A stretch of DNA of 64,000 bases from Hansfordia pulvinata (GCA_006538405.1 BJKQ01000008.1:1736001-1800000), one strand, 5' to 3'; numbered from the stretch's first letter, positions 47,101 to 61,980 are shown. Numbers and translations: made by a program. Notes: generated from the sequence alone by a model not told the origin.

Positions 47101-48067
47101 AAGCCTGGCACGCTCATTCGTTGCCAATTTTGACGATCAGCCCCACCGTGCATACGATGATGACCTGGACGCCGAGAACGACCATCACGTGCCGCCGCAC
47201 TTCTACCGCGAACTGACGCGGACCCGCGAGGGATGCCGCCTCCTCGAAGACAAAGGCCACTTTCAAGATTTTGCCGCCGTCATCCGGGAGCACGGTATGC
47301 AGTCAGAGGACGGCGAGCTCCTGACCAAGGTCAAGGGCTGCATGTGGGCCGTCGGTAGCGTCGGGTCCATGGAGCTGGGCGCGCCGTTCCTGGAGTCGAC
47401 GGACGTGGTTGCTCACATTGTCAAGATTGCCGAGTCTCACGAAGTGATGAGTCTGCGCGGCACGGCCTTCTTCGTGCTGGGCCTGATCTCGAGGTCCGTC
47501 CACGGGCTTGAGATTCTCTCGGAACACGGGTGGGAGTCCAACACGACGGCGCTCGGGACGTCGCTCGGACTTTGCATCCCCTCCAACCTCTCGAAATTTC
47601 TTTCCTACAAGCCATGGAAGCACCATGTGCCAGCCTATATACAGTTACCAGATACCCAGAAGACGATACCGGAGCTGCCTCAGGTTCCCAACAACGAGAC
47701 AGACGACACGGCGCGGCGGATCCTCCAGCTAATGGTGGACCTGAACGACATGATTCTGCACAAGAAGGCCAAGTACGAACTGATGCAACTGCGGCACAGC
47801 AAAGTACCGGCTTTCAGGTCGCCGGCCATGTTCCGGCGAGTGCTATCGTACCTCGAGTGCTACCACTATAGACTACCGGACCGGCACTTTGTGATTGAGC
47901 TTTTCGACAAGAGCGTGTTGAGACACATTGTGTACGGGGAGGAGAGCGGGGATGACGCGGAGAGCAGCTCTGGCGACGAACAACGAACAGAGAGGCAGCG
48001 GAGCATAAGTGATCCGACGGACTTGGACGCTGGCATGTCTGCCGTGTCGCCGAGGACGTCGGCGTGA
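44164..48067 (+). CDS. TSC11: Rictor/Tsc11/Ste20 homologue, TORC2 subunit
   Basis: This is the large scaffold subunit specific to TOR complex 2, which controls Akt/Ypk-type kinases, actin and sphingolipid signalling. Exon 1 (44164-46398) and exon 2 (46451-48067) give 1,283 residues. The 52-bp intron has a clear branch site (CACTAAC) and CAG acceptor. The order is: a Ser-rich N-terminus; an HR1/REM-like coiled coil (about 50-120; EQAIASLKESLNRELKIKEG); the Rictor N-terminal armadillo region (ILQALEVEGMTPEYYVGRAN; AGGISPVSEALSEGSYKSPE); the middle region (VKWNWDLILKIVEGPLTNGK; MKRIMNFYRPFKLRFSEMKN); then GLTASFPVFSPDRLNDTLSC, HPRVILSKALTGGTKDIRIH and the conserved C-terminal block (GCMWAVGSVGSMELGAPFLE; LRGTAFFVLGLISRSVHGLE). 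The tail is acidic and Ser-rich. The start at MSSSVSSFAPRG is the best guess; the frame is open further upstream. Confidence 0.93.
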
Positions 48068-48788
48068 AGTGATTTTGGCGTCTCGGGGGGGGGGGCGTGT
48101 GGGCCCGGTTTGGAAAGGCGAAAAGGGGGCATGCCAGCCCATCTACATGGAGGGGGGAAGGGGAGGTTAGCGGGACATGTTTTGATTGCCACTTGACTGG
48201 ACACGGTGATGGGCATTGGAGTCTTGGAATGCACGGGATCGTGGGGTAGCATTGTCGGGGTTCCAGCGAAATACAAGCGTTCCGGGTTGTAGCGGGCGGT
48301 CTTCTCTTGCGAGTGATATGCGCTAGTTATGAGCCGCGGTGTTCTATGAGGGAGGCAGGGCACGACTCTGTTCTCCTGTTGTTTTGTTTCTGTCCATGTG
48401 CGACACTGTGACGACTGGGAGATGGGCGCTCCCAGCTGGCGTGGTCGACGGCGGAACCGTGTCTTGTCTTGGGATACTGGCAGCCATGGTCGGCTCGGGA
48501 TCGCCTCGTCGGCCGTGGGTGCGCCCGGGTCCGGGTTCGGGTTCGGGTTCGCTCCGCCGCGACTGACGTTATGCGGTGCCCCGCCCCCCACTTAAGCCAG
48601 CCAAGTGACGACGCGCGCGGGTCGTTCGTTCACCACGATGGGAGGGAAATTTGCCGCACTCCCGGGACGACCTCGCGGGGGATCGCCAGCTCGCCAGACA
48701 CAAGGCACGCCTGCATACATACATACACACACACGCGCGCCCGCGCGCATTGCACTTTGACGCCATTCTCCGCTCTTCTTTCAAGACC
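48068..48788. other. Intergenic region, Rictor gene to THI20
   Basis: This holds Rictor 3' sequence and the THI20 upstream region. A GGGTTC hexamer repeat lies near 48,528-48,552. A CATA/CACACG run lies near 48,710-48,740. I saw no pattern I would call a thiamine riboswitch; a careful look for the CTGAGA-containing core did not find one in a plausible arrangement. Confidence 0.5.
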
Positions 48789-50643
48789 ATGAGTGCCTCG
48801 CAACAACAAAGCCCGTCCGGAAGCGGCCCCGCGGCGCTCGCCGGCGCCAACAAGAGGGTTCTCGTGATTGCCGGCTCGGACAGCTCCGGTGGCGCGTAAG
48901 TTTGATGTTTCTCCCTCTCTTTCCTCCATGGCACGGGATGGCGAACATGACGAATTTGCGTTGGTCGTGTGCGGCGGGACTTGGGACGGGGCAACGCTGA
49001 CGAAGACTTGGGGGCCAAAAAAACAGAGGCCTCGAGGCGGACCAGAAAGTGATCGCGGCGCACGGCTGCTACGCGCTGACGGCGACGACGGCGCTGACGG
49101 CGCAGAACACGACGGGCGTCAGCGACATCCACGAGGTGCCGCCGGCGTTTACGCGCAAGCAGATCGACGCCGTCTTTGAGGACATGCCGCCCAGTGTGGT
49201 CAAGACCGGTCAGTCTCTCTCTCTCTCTCTCTCTCGCTCTCTCTCCCGACCCGTACCCATTGTGTAGAAGCTGACGGCGTGGCGCCCCCCCCTCTCCCGA
49301 CACAGGCATGCTGGCCACGGCCGCGACGATCGAGATGGTGGCGCAGGCGGTGCAGGACCACGGCATCGACAAGCTGGTCCTGGACCCGGTCATGGTGGCG
49401 ACGACGGGCGCGCAGCTGCTGCCCGCGCAGGCGGCCCGCGAGCTGCGCGCCCTGCTGCTGCCCCGGGCGCTGGTGCTGACGCCCAACGTCCCCGAGGCTA
49501 AGCTGCTACTGTCTGGTGCTGCTGCTGCTGCCGCGCCGACGGGGGATGCTAATAGCAGCGGCGGCAGCGGCAGCGGTGGCAACGACAACGACAACATCGA
49601 GATACGGCGCGTCGAGGACCTCGAGGAGGTGGCCCGGCGGCTCCGGAGGCTGGGCCCGCGCTGGGTGCTGGTCAAGGGCGGGCACGTGCCGTTCCGGCGC
49701 GACGGGGCGGCGGCGGCGGCCGAGGCCGAGCGCGAGCTCATGGTGGACGTGCTCCTGGGGCCCGGCGACGGCGGCGACGGCGACGACGACGACGGGGAGC
49801 CGCTGCGGATCGAGAGCGCGTACCAGGACTCGCGCAACACGCACGGCACGGGCTGCTCGCTGGCGTCGGCGGTGGCGTCGGGCCTGGCGCTGGGCCTCGA
49901 GCCGCCCGCCGCCGCCCTGGCCGCCGTCCGCTACGTCGAGGCCGGCATCCGCACGGCGCCGGGCTACGGCCGGGGCAACGGCCCGCTCAACCACTTCCAC
50001 TCCACCTACACCCTCCCCTTTGCCCCGTAAGTCATCCCCATGTACGTATGTAGCGGGGAATTGCCCCTTTCCATGAGCCGGAGGAGGAGAAGCGGGGAAG
50101 AAGAAGAGTTACCTCCGGCCGCTGGACAGAGCGAGAGAAGAGCTGACGCGCAACCGGGCGACCCGGACCGAAACGAAAAAAGGGGCCGGTTCATCGAGTA
50201 CCTCCTCGCCAGGCCAGAGGTGGCTCCGGCGTGGCGTCGCTTCTGCTTCCACCCCTTCGTCCAGGGCCTGGGCAGCGGCAAGCTGCCCCTCGAGTCCTTC
50301 AAGGGATACCTGGTCCAGGACTACCTGTACCTGGTGCACTTTGCGCGTGCCAATGCGCTGGCTTCGTACAAGGCCAAGACGATGGAGGACGTCGCGGCGG
50401 TAGGTTTCTCTCAGTCACCCCCCCCCCCCCCCCCCCCCTTCCCTCCCTCTTTCTCTCCCTCTCTTTTTTCATCCGTCGCCAGGATTGACGCGCGGGGCCC
50501 GGCCGACCTGATACTCATCATCGCGCAGGGAGCCAAGATCGTGTCACACATCCACACGGAGATGGCGCTACACATCAACTACTGCAAGAGCTTCGGCATC
50601 GAGCAGGACGAGATCGAGGCCACCGAGGAGCTTCAAGGTGAGT

Positions 50644-50680
<37 letters not shown>

Positions 50681-51406
50681 CGCCCAGTCGCCTTCTCACC
50701 GCCCTGCCCACCTTTCCCCTTCTACCTCTCTCTTTGGTGCCCGCCGACTGACTGCGCGTCGGTGACCCCGGAACAGCCTGCACGGCCTACACGCGGTACG
50801 TGCTCGACGTCGGGCAGTCGGGCGACTGGCTCGGGCTGCAGCTGGCCCTGGCGCCGTGCCTCCTCGGCTACGGGGCCGTGGCGCGGCAGCTGCACGCGGA
50901 CCCGGCCACGGACCGCTCCGCCGCCAACGTGTACTGGCCGTGGATCCAGAACTACGTCGCCGCCGACTATGTGCAGGCCGTCGAGACTGGCTCTGGTAGG
51001 TCTCTCCCTCCTCCCCCGCAAATCGCTGTCGAGACTGGAGGACAGGAAAAGAAGAGGGGAGGTCAGTAACGAGAGGGGAGAACGGTGCTGACCCATTGCC
51101 CCTGGCGGCGGTTCGCCCCATGCAGCACTGATCGAGAGGCACGCGGCGGAGCAGTCGCCGAAGCGCATCGAGGAACTCGTCAAGATCTTCATCCACGCTA
51201 CCAAGGTACGTCCTGTCCTGTACTGTGCGGCGTCATTCCCGGCCCCCAGGATCCCCTCCCCCCCTTTCTTGTCTTTGGTTGGTGTCCATCCATGTGGCGG
51301 CCCGACACAGAAAACGAGGCGAACTTGCGGCGGGCTAGCTGACCGTGTCCACGCGCGCGCGTGGTAGATGGAGATTGGCTTCTGGGAGATGTTTCCCGCC
51401 GAATAG
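48789..51406 (+). CDS. THI20: Thi20-type HMP(-P) kinase fused to thiaminase II (TenA)
   Basis: This bifunctional fungal enzyme phosphorylates hydroxymethylpyrimidine for thiamine synthesis, and its TenA half salvages thiamine breakdown products. Eight exons fit: 48789-48895, 49027-49208, 49306-50026, 50183-50399, 50529-50637, 50777-50995, 51126-51205 and 51368-51406. They sum to exactly 557 codons plus stop. The kinase half has RVLVIAGSDSSGGAGLEADQ, TGVSDIHEVP, DKLVLDPVMVATTGAQLL, VLTPNVPEAKLLL, and the anion hole/base segment SRNTHGTGCSLASAVASGLA. An Asp/Gly-rich insert is low complexity. The TenA half has QDYLYLVHFARANALASYKA, Cys447 in ACTAYTRYVLDVG, and Glu547 in the last exon (MEIGFWEMFPAE), both matching the TenA catalytic residues. 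The third domain junction intron (50027-50182) has a weak acceptor, AAAAAAG; its position is forced by homology. Confidence 0.93.
50418..50438. repeat. C21 homopolymer in THI20 intron 4
   Basis: An uninterrupted C run followed by CT-rich sequence lies inside the fourth THI20 intron. It does not disturb the coding frame. Confidence 0.9.
50646..50679. repeat. (CA)n microsatellite in THI20 intron 5
   Basis: A perfect CA run of about 34 bases lies just after the donor site of the fifth intron. Confidence 0.9.
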
Positions 51407-52617
51407 ATGGGGCCTGAGAAAACAAAGAGAGGGGAGAAAGAGGAGGGAAAGTGAAGAAAGAATGTCACCAGGTGGCCTTGCAGGGTTGGGCTGCATGCAT
51501 GGCATGCAAACAGACGGATGCGTTTGCGTTGGCCGCGATGAAGACCTGCCTCGTACGTGTGCGGAACAGTGTCGTGCTTGTGTGCCCAACGTAAGGGGGC
51601 AGCTTATAAAGGGCGACGTTGGTCGCGAGAGGAGAAACAATTTTAAATTTAATAAGTACACCGAAGAGTACCTCTACTGGATCTGAAGATATTTTGCTAC
51701 CGTTGCCCTTGCCCGCAATTGACCACTCGTACAGCCCATGTCTAGAGAAAGTCAATATTTACTTACCTCTACCATTACCTGGCAAGAGGCGTGAGGCTGT
51801 CGCCTGCCCTTTCCCCGTCTACGTTGATCGTTGGGAAGATAACAAGCTGCACTTACCCACACGTGGACTAGACTTTCGTCTTGCCTCTCGTACTCATCAT
51901 GGTGACACGTACGAGCACGAGTACCCACGTACTCGTAGCGGGCAAGCGTCGCAGACAGCAGTCGCGGCCTGTCCTCCAAGACCCACGCTCCAGTCACGTC
52001 GCGCAGCGGTGGCGAAAAGTGGAGTAAGGGTCTACCTGATACTCGTACTCGTACCCTGGTCGTCTCTACCCGCTAAGGCTTGGACTCTTCTTCGGGTGGG
52101 CAGTTGCGACAGCCGTGAGTATATTTACGCCTATATCAGGCTCCGATATACTTCCTCCACACGTCCGGGCAGCCTGCGCTCGGTACGTACATCCGCTGTA
52201 CGGTACCCGCACGCACCCCGGGCAACCGCTCCCTGGCGCGCCCCAGGCTGCTGCTTCCTTCAGCGCCAACGCCAACAGCGCCTGGGCTAACGGACTGAAC
52301 AATTTTTTTTTCCTGGCCCGACACGCTCTTCTGTTCCTGCCTGCGCCTGGGCTGCCTTTCCCATCCTTCTTCCACCATCAACATCCAAACCCTCTCACCA
52401 CCCTCCCACTCTCCCTTCCATCCCCCATCGCTCTGCTGTCTCACACTCGGCACAGCAGCACACACACTCTCTCTCCCTCCAGCACTCCCTGACCACATCT
52501 GCATCCGCGCGCTCCATTGCTCGTCGCGTCGATCCTCGGATATACGTCTCCTATTTGCGCTCGACACCCTCCGACTCTCATCTAATTCACAACACACCCG
52601 ACTCCCATCCATCCATC
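51407..52617. other. Intergenic region upstream of DBP2
   Basis: This holds THI20 3' sequence and the DBP2 promoter and leader. TACTCGTA motifs start at 51930, 52040 and 52046, the last two overlapping. The 300 bases before the DBP2 ATG are strongly pyrimidine-rich (CT/CA), typical of highly expressed fungal genes. Confidence 0.55.
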
Positions 52618-55087
<2,470 letters not shown>

Positions 55088-57158
55088 ACGCGCCCTATCC
55101 GCGTCCGCGCACCCGACCAGTAAGCCGGCTTTCAGCCCAGCTGGGGGAGCGCCTTGCATTTTACTGTTTGCAAAATTGGCACATTCGGCGTTCGGTCTTA
55201 GAGGACGGGCTTGATTTCTATTATGTCGCTTCAATTGGGCTCTTGGAAGTTGAATCCTTCGAGCCCACAGGTCGATGGAGGTGTGAACATCTAGATGGCT
55301 CACGCTGGCTCTGCAGCGCACGAAAAGTCATTTTTGAGAGGATCGTCTCGGCGGCAACTCGTTATGTGAGAGATGCCTGCTGCTTGCTGACCACTTTTAG
55401 ATTGATAATGCTCGGTGGCCTTTCGTGGTCCCGCGTCGTGTGTTGAACCTGTGCTACACTCCCTCGCAGTGTCGGCAATGGTCTCTACATGGTCTAGCAT
55501 GAGCCAGGTAATTCAAATAGACCTTTTAAAAGTTTGAGAAACAATCGTTTTTGCGTGACTTCGGGCCGGGCTTTGCATCCTGCTTGAGTTGCTTTGGGTA
55601 TTCTTTGTGAGGACTTGCTTTGACCGGGACGTACTGCTGCGGTCACTGGTCGATATGTGTGTGCCGCTTATCGTGTTCTTGGCTGCGGCTGCTGGTTTGT
55701 GGTGTGATGGTGGTTATGCCGTGACTTCTGTGGCTTGGTTAGTGCGACTCAAAGAGTCTCTGGCGAGTCGTCCTCTTTCGAGCACGTTTGTGTATCACTA
55801 CACTGACATATGTGATAAGGAAGGGCTACGGGCCCCTGGGCATGTAGATGATCACCTTTCAGGATGATGGTGACATACGTTGCACGGCTGGTTGGAAGAG
55901 GTCTCGCGGATCAGACCGAGTCTACGATGGCTGTCCCGATAGTCCGCGGTGTGAGTCCTGGGAGGAACGACGGTGCTGCCGTCTTGTTACGGCTCGTCGT
56001 TGCACAGTGGGCAGGGCTACGGGATGCGTTCGGGGTCCGAAGAGGTTCTTTATCAAGGGTTGGCGTGTTGGCTCGGTGGCTTGTGTACATGGTCGCCGGT
56101 GTTTCCCTCTTGTCTGGACGTGAATACCGGTTGATGGGTTGCCTGATGCCGTTGATATCACTAGGTCCTGTAGACAGAACCCTTCTTCTTTCGAACTGTA
56201 CCTTTGTTATATAACCCAAAGAGGTGCTGGAAAACCTGTACGCAAACACGGATTTCCGGCGGTGGATGAAGTTTGATCCGATCCGGGTCATTGACCGCCA
56301 ATCGTGTCGAGTTCGGCGGTCTCGCCAGTTCAGACAAGGAGGCCAATCGAAGACTTTTGAGGGGTAACCGTTGCCTTATGGCATATTATCCCAGCAGATG
56401 TTTTTATGTTCATGGCTGGCTGCTAGTCGCTTCGCGGTTGTCAACATCGTCTCACCTGGACGCTGCCATGTATCGCGAAGCTCACTCTGATTGTCCCGGA
56501 CCGACTTCTCATGTGCCTTTCAAACCCGTTCTGAGGCCTAGAGTCTCGCACATGACTGACATCCACTGTTTCGAGAGCACGTGATGGGCGAGCCATCTCA
56601 GCATCGAACTGACTCACTTGATCTTGGGGACCGAGGGTTCCAGAGAATCCCCAACATGGGAAGGTGGGACGCATGTAACCACAACGAAGACATGTCGATG
56701 ACCCTGCGGTGATTCATTGCCATTCCGGGTGGAACCATGTAGGGGTTTTTCTTGTGTGTGCAAGAGTTGCCTAGCAGGTTTCACTTTTTTTTTTTTTTTT
56801 TGAGTTGAAGTGCGACTCGCCTGCTTCACGCGAAGGTTGCACGCAGAAACAACCCCCTCCCCCCACGGCGGACAGCTATCATCCAGACATGGCTATTCGC
56901 AATAGTGTCAGGGCCTACCGCGCTTCCCCGGTCCGCCTGGGGGCTGCCAGGGTGGGCTCTTTGGTGAATCATTCATCGCCCGGGTGGGCGTTGGTTGACT
57001 CGTGATCTCTCGCGAGCGGGACCAAGTTGGGTACCCCTAAGCCAGACACCAAGTCCGAGGGGTATCGTGTCACTTACTTGGTTCAAAACCAACAGGGTCG
57101 GCTTTTTATTGATGTAGTTGTTCTCATTCGAAACTGCATTATTCATATATTTACCAAC
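55088..57158. other. Region downstream of DBP2, no clear gene
   Basis: The sequence is less GC-rich than the gene blocks. Overlapping ORFs of 60-125 codons on both strands (for example 55,589-55,867 and 55,911-56,291) have no recognisable motifs. A T19-like tract lies near 56,785-56,803. No TACTCGTA motif was seen. A non-coding transcript is possible but cannot be supported from sequence. Confidence 0.5.
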
Positions 57159-57371
57159 ATGGCGACGCTAGAAGAGCTTCACAATACGGCGCTGCGCATG
57201 CCGCCCCCCGCCCTCTTGAAGGACTCAAGATCCACAGACGAGCCCGGCGAGCCGTCGTCTCTTGCTACTGCTACTGCTACCGCTACTGCTGCCACTACGA
57301 ACGGCGCGCCGTCGAGCGGTGCCGATTCGCCTCGAAGATCCGTCCCAAGCCCACAGCGGGAGACCCCGTGA
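57159..57371 (+). CDS. Possible small protein or first exon, 70 codons
   Basis: I do not recognise it. The ATG sits in a reasonable fungal context (ACCAACATGG). The first 24 residues (MATLEELHNTALRMPPPALL, then KDSR) look like ordinary protein sequence; the remainder is Ala/Thr- and Ser/Pro-rich. The frame stops at 57,371. It could be a short protein, the start of a spliced gene whose later exons I cannot identify, or chance. It is the only ORF between 55.1 and 64.0 kb that looks protein-like at its start. Confidence 0.25.
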   Translation: MATLEELHNTALRMPPPALLKDSRSTDEPGEPSSLATATATATAATTNGAPSSGADSPRRSVPSPQRETP

Positions 57372-58490
57372 CCTAGGCCGAGGGGGAGGAGGGGCGCGCG
57401 GGATCGATGTTGACAGGCGACGGACGGCCTCTGAGGGGAGGGAGGAGAAAAAGCGAGCGAACTCTGTCCAAATAAAACAAAGCTCGTGCCCGCCAGGCAC
57501 ATAAGGCTGGGAAAGAAAGAAACCCACCATCCTCAAATCAAGGCGCCAAACTGGAAACCGGCCCTGGTAGCTAGAGGGGGGCGAAGAAGAAGAAGAGGAA
57601 GAAGACGAAAAAAAAAGGCAGGCTTAAGGCTGTTGTTCCCTGGCGAACGGGGGTTTCAGGCGATCCCGCACCACATGGCTTTTCTTTCCTGTTTTTTCTT
57701 CTCTTTTCTATTTGTCTTCTAGGGGATGGATGGATAGGGGGGGGGGGGGAAATAGTCCCGACGAAGGCTACTACAAAGACTCGCCAGAAACGCAAACGTA
57801 GTCTTGGGCTTTTCCATTCCGGCCCCAGCCCTCGCCTGTTCTTCGCCTGCTCTTCGCCCTTCCTCCCGTTTTTGGGGGGAGAATGGAGGATGGCCCACGT
57901 GCTTTTCACATCCTGCAGAGACGCCACTTGACTCCTGGGGGGGGGGGGGGGGTTACTGATTTGCGTCCGCAACGACGTGCACGTACCGTCGGGTAGACCG
58001 AGAAGACGGAGAGAAGGAGGATGGAGAGGAGGCAAAGGCGGAGGCGGGAGGCGGAAGAGGGGGAGGAGGATGAGGAGGGAGTCGGGAGAAGCATCACCGA
58101 ACAACCGGCACAGCATGGGAGTGAATCTCCGCCACGTTGCCCGCCGCGGAAGCCTACGAGGACTCACACACACGTTACTCGTACGCGTTAACGCGTTGCT
58201 TCAGAGCACTCGATAAGGAAACACATGCGTGTGTGTTTGTGTGTGTGTGTGTGTCTCCATGTGAACCTCTTTTTTTTGGTTGTTGGTGATCGATCCCAGT
58301 GACGCAACTACACCCCCCCCTTCTTTCCCGTGGCTTCCCTTCGGCAGCTCCACCGCCTCCTCCTCCTCCTCTGGGGAGTGCTCGTATCTGCCAGTCCCCG
58401 GCGCCAGAGAAGAAGAAGCCCTCGGCACGGCGGAATACAGTGGCCTGAGCGAGCCGCTCACCTTGTTGGATCCTGCCACTTTGGGGGATC

Positions 58491-58495
<5 letters not shown>

Positions 58496-58524
<29 letters not shown>
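58496..58524. repeat. (GA)n microsatellite
   Basis: A perfect GA run of about 28 bases in non-coding DNA, followed by A-rich purine sequence. Confidence 0.95.
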
Positions 58525-58968
58525 GCTGAGGTATCGAAACAAGAAGAGGCGGAAAAAAAGAAAGAAAGAAGAAAGGGAAAAAAAAGTCCCGTAGGTGTGC
58601 CTAGCGTATCTCTCGAAGCCCATCGATCCGGAGCGGCGTCCGCTGCCGCGCGCCGTCCACATCGAACGAGTATCGGGTCCTCTGGTCCTCTGGTTCGCCG
58701 GCTCGTTCGTGCGGGTGTGTATATTCTCCGTCACGTATACTGTGTGTACGGGTCTCCGAGGCAGTGGAAACTACCACGCCCCCCCGGCTCTACGAGTAGA
58801 TTTTAGACTTGTCACTCGAGCGCCACCTCCGCTCACCCGCGCCGATGAGGTGTGTGTACTCGTTTCTCGGGAATCAGGACCTCTCCCTACCTACGGAGTA
58901 CTCGTACACGCGCTTAGCAGCTTCTACTAGTCGAGGCTTAAGTTAGGTCTCCAGAGCCCCGGAACCAG

Positions 58969-59004
58969 CCTCGCCCTCGCCCTCGCCCTCGCCCTCGCCC
59001 TCGC
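58969..59004. repeat. (CCTCGC)6 hexanucleotide repeat
   Basis: About six tandem copies of the hexamer CCTCGC lie in non-coding DNA. Confidence 0.9.
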
Positions 59005-59424
59005 ATTTTGCCACTTGCCCACCGACCGGTCACCATCGCCACGTGGGTGCTGGTCCCTCGGGATGCGAGCGTTGTATGGTGGTGTGTGTCTGTTATCTCT
59101 CCATGTTGTGAGCCGGGAAAAAACCCCCCGCTTCGGCTCATTCTCGCGTGTATGTGTGTGTGTGTGTGTGTGTGTGAGTTCTTGACCTGTCTGCCGGATA
59201 GATACTCGTAGGTGGTGGGGACCAGAAAGCCAACCAACACCTACACCCCTCCCGTGTTACGTACGAGAAGAGAAGAAAAGGAGAAGAAATAGAAATAAAA
59301 GGGGAAGGCTCCGAGTCGAATCGAGCTTCACCCGAGTTCCGGTAAATCTCTCACCTGTGGTCGGTGTGGCTGCCGGCCGGTGTAAATGTGCGCGAGAGAG
59401 AGAGAGGATATTACGAGAGTATCC

Positions 59425-59427
<3 letters not shown>

Positions 59428-59458
<31 letters not shown>
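59428..59458. repeat. (GA)n microsatellite
   Basis: A perfect GA run of about 31 bases. A shorter GA run lies about 30 bases upstream. Confidence 0.95.
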
Positions 59459-59459
<1 letters not shown>

Positions 59460-59776
59460 CACGTGAGAGGGAGACAGAGAAGACTGGGCGTGCGTACGAG
59501 AACGCGTAGCCCACCAATCAGGGATGAACCAGAAGAGAAGGAAAAAAAAAAAAAAGGAATGCAGAGCAGACCTGCGTGGCGTACATTCCCCGACCCCCCG
59601 GGTGTGTGTGTTTCCAAGGTAAATCACCAATGACATGAGAATGGATGGATGGAGCTATCGTAGATCCTGCGACTCGACGGGCCTGTCTCTGCCCCCTCTC
59701 TCTCTCTCTCGTGTGTTGCAACGTACTGCGTACATGTACGCGTACTGTATAGCACAAGGCCCATCTCTTCCTCTCC

Positions 59777-59778
<2 letters not shown>

Positions 59779-59819
<41 letters not shown>
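59779..59819. repeat. (CT)n microsatellite
   Basis: A perfect CT run of about 41 bases. A TCTG tetramer run follows at about 59,905-59,930. Confidence 0.95.
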
Positions 59820-59821
<2 letters not shown>

Positions 59822-60363
59822 CTTCTCTCTATTTCTTCCCGCTGACGGCCGGTCCTGATCTCCTCTTCTCGAGCTGGCCGTGCCTACTCGTACAAGAAAC
59901 CTTGTCTGTCTGTCTGTCTGTCTGTCTGCGTTGCCTGGGGCCAAGAAAACAGAGGAGAGGGAGTTTCCCTCGACGAGCAACGCTAAGCCGGGCCCGGATG
60001 GCCGGCATTCGACTAGGACGAGGCACTACGACACACCGAGTTACCGCCACCACTAGGCGGCCTCTCTCCCCACGAGCGGGTATTTCCCTCTGTGCCTCTC
60101 TCTCTCTCTTCTCTCTCTCTCTGTGGGTGTGTGTACTCGTATCTTTTTCGGTGGAGAGGTACAGGTAAGCCGTACACTCAAGTACCCCTCCTCCCAGCCA
60201 CTGCTCTGCTTGCCCCTTGATCAACGCCCCCCGGTGCGGGTATGGGTATGAGTATGAGGATGGGCGTTTGCCGTCTCGCTATCCGCACTCCCACCATTCC
60301 ACGCACCCAGTGCTGGCATCTACGAGTACGTGAGAGTACTCGTATGAGGACAGGCCCGTGCTT

Positions 60364-60367
<4 letters not shown>

Positions 60368-60402
<35 letters not shown>
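60368..60402. repeat. (CT)n microsatellite
   Basis: A perfect CT run of about 35 bases, close to an inverted pair of TACGAGTA/TACTCGTA motifs at 60,321-60,344. Confidence 0.95.
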
Positions 60403-60408
<6 letters not shown>

Positions 60409-61980
60409 CTCTTGACCGTATCCAGATAGGCGTGCGAGTCGTGGGTAAAGAGATTCGATGACACACCCTCCCCCCCCCCTTGGCTGCCAATCAGTCTCCA
60501 CCCAGCTGAAGATGGCCAGAAGCGTACGAGTGGATCGGATCGTACGAGGCATGATGAGAATATGTGAGAGAGGGAGAGAGGTACAAAGTCAAAAACCCCA
60601 TCTCTATGAGCACGACACTCGTAGCACGGAGAAAAAAAAGGCGGGCGCGAGTCAAGAGCAGCGCCCTTTCCGCCAACACGAATAAGACCGGGGGGTTAGC
60701 AGACGAGTTATACTCGTTAGAGGGTCACCCATTGGAATGGGCGTCGAATTGGAAAAAAAGGAAAAGAAAATGCTGAGAGCGAGGCCCCCCAGGCTCTCTT
60801 CGCCTCGCGAGGCTGATACGGAGCGCATGAGATGATGTCCTCCTCCCCTAACACCTAACTTAGTCCGCCTTGACAATAACAAGGACAGGCGGTTTCGGGG
60901 AGCTGATGAAGGATTTCCAACGGCAAATCCCCATGGCTTCCCCTTGCAAAACTCGATTATATACTCTGAATCCGGCCTCTGCCGCCTCCCCCTTCCACCT
61001 CCCGTCGTTAGAGAAGGGAAGCGGGAGAGGGGAGAGGGGGGAGGGATCACGACAAGAGAGAACAAACGATCAAGCCACGACTCTGTTTTCCGACTCTGCC
61101 ATGGTCTGGTTTGTTGTTCTATTTTTCCTGTTGCTTCTTCAGGTGTTTTCATTTTCTTCTCCGGCTTCGTCCGCACACTGATGAGCTGAACACATCGTGT
61201 CCAACAGGCTGCAGAGGAGCCCCGAATCCTACGCCAAAGAGGCCACGAGTCAAAGGGCAGTACGAGTTGATAACGACGAGCATACACTCGTCCGAGTAGC
61301 AGCATCTCGGCTCTCATCCGCCATACGGAAAGTGGGGGAGGGGGGGGGGGGGACCTGTGGCCCGTAGTAGTAGTGATGTAATGTTAATAATTTCCCACAC
61401 ACGAGAGTTTTACGAGTATAATACTCATCCTCCAGCCGGAGTATAACAATCCCCGTGCACGAAAATAGCCCCCTCTCGAGCCGCGGCTGCAGGGCACTAA
61501 TCAAGGCGTTCTTTTTCCAAAATTGCCCGTTGGTCGGTTGGTGGGTTGGTTTGGTGCTGGCGTGAGATCTCGCGCTTTCCTTGAGAGGGGCAAAGTCGGG
61601 AACTCGAAGAGAGTTTAGGGGCGTGGCCCGCGTGTGTACTCGTACGAATATGCTGGGCGGGATATACTATACTCGCACTCGCGGTGTAGCAAGTTTTGAG
61701 TAGGAGTACTCGTAGGCCCTGCGAGTTCCCTTATTTTTAGATCCGACATGTTGCTCGTACTAGTAGTCTCGATATAGCAGCACGGCAAGGCTCTAGACAG
61801 ACGGGGATCCCTCGACAGAGACGAGTATTCGTATTCGCCGGGAGAAAAAAAAGAGAAAAAAAGAGAAAGGCTGGGAGGGAATCCGAGAAGCTGCAGACCA
61901 CCCCTCTCTGCACGTCTCTTCCTTGATCCTGGTGCCTCCTCTCGATGAAAGGTAAATCCCGTTCCAGTTTGATCAAATAG

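Noticed and set aside
48068..48900. TPP riboswitch upstream of or within THI20
   Set aside because: Some fungal thiamine genes carry one in a leader intron, but I could not find a convincing CTGAGA core with the paired elements here.
57571..58173. 200-codon minus strand ORF in the right-end block
   Set aside because: Composition is dictated by purine-rich simple sequence and a G tract; there is no plausible protein signature.
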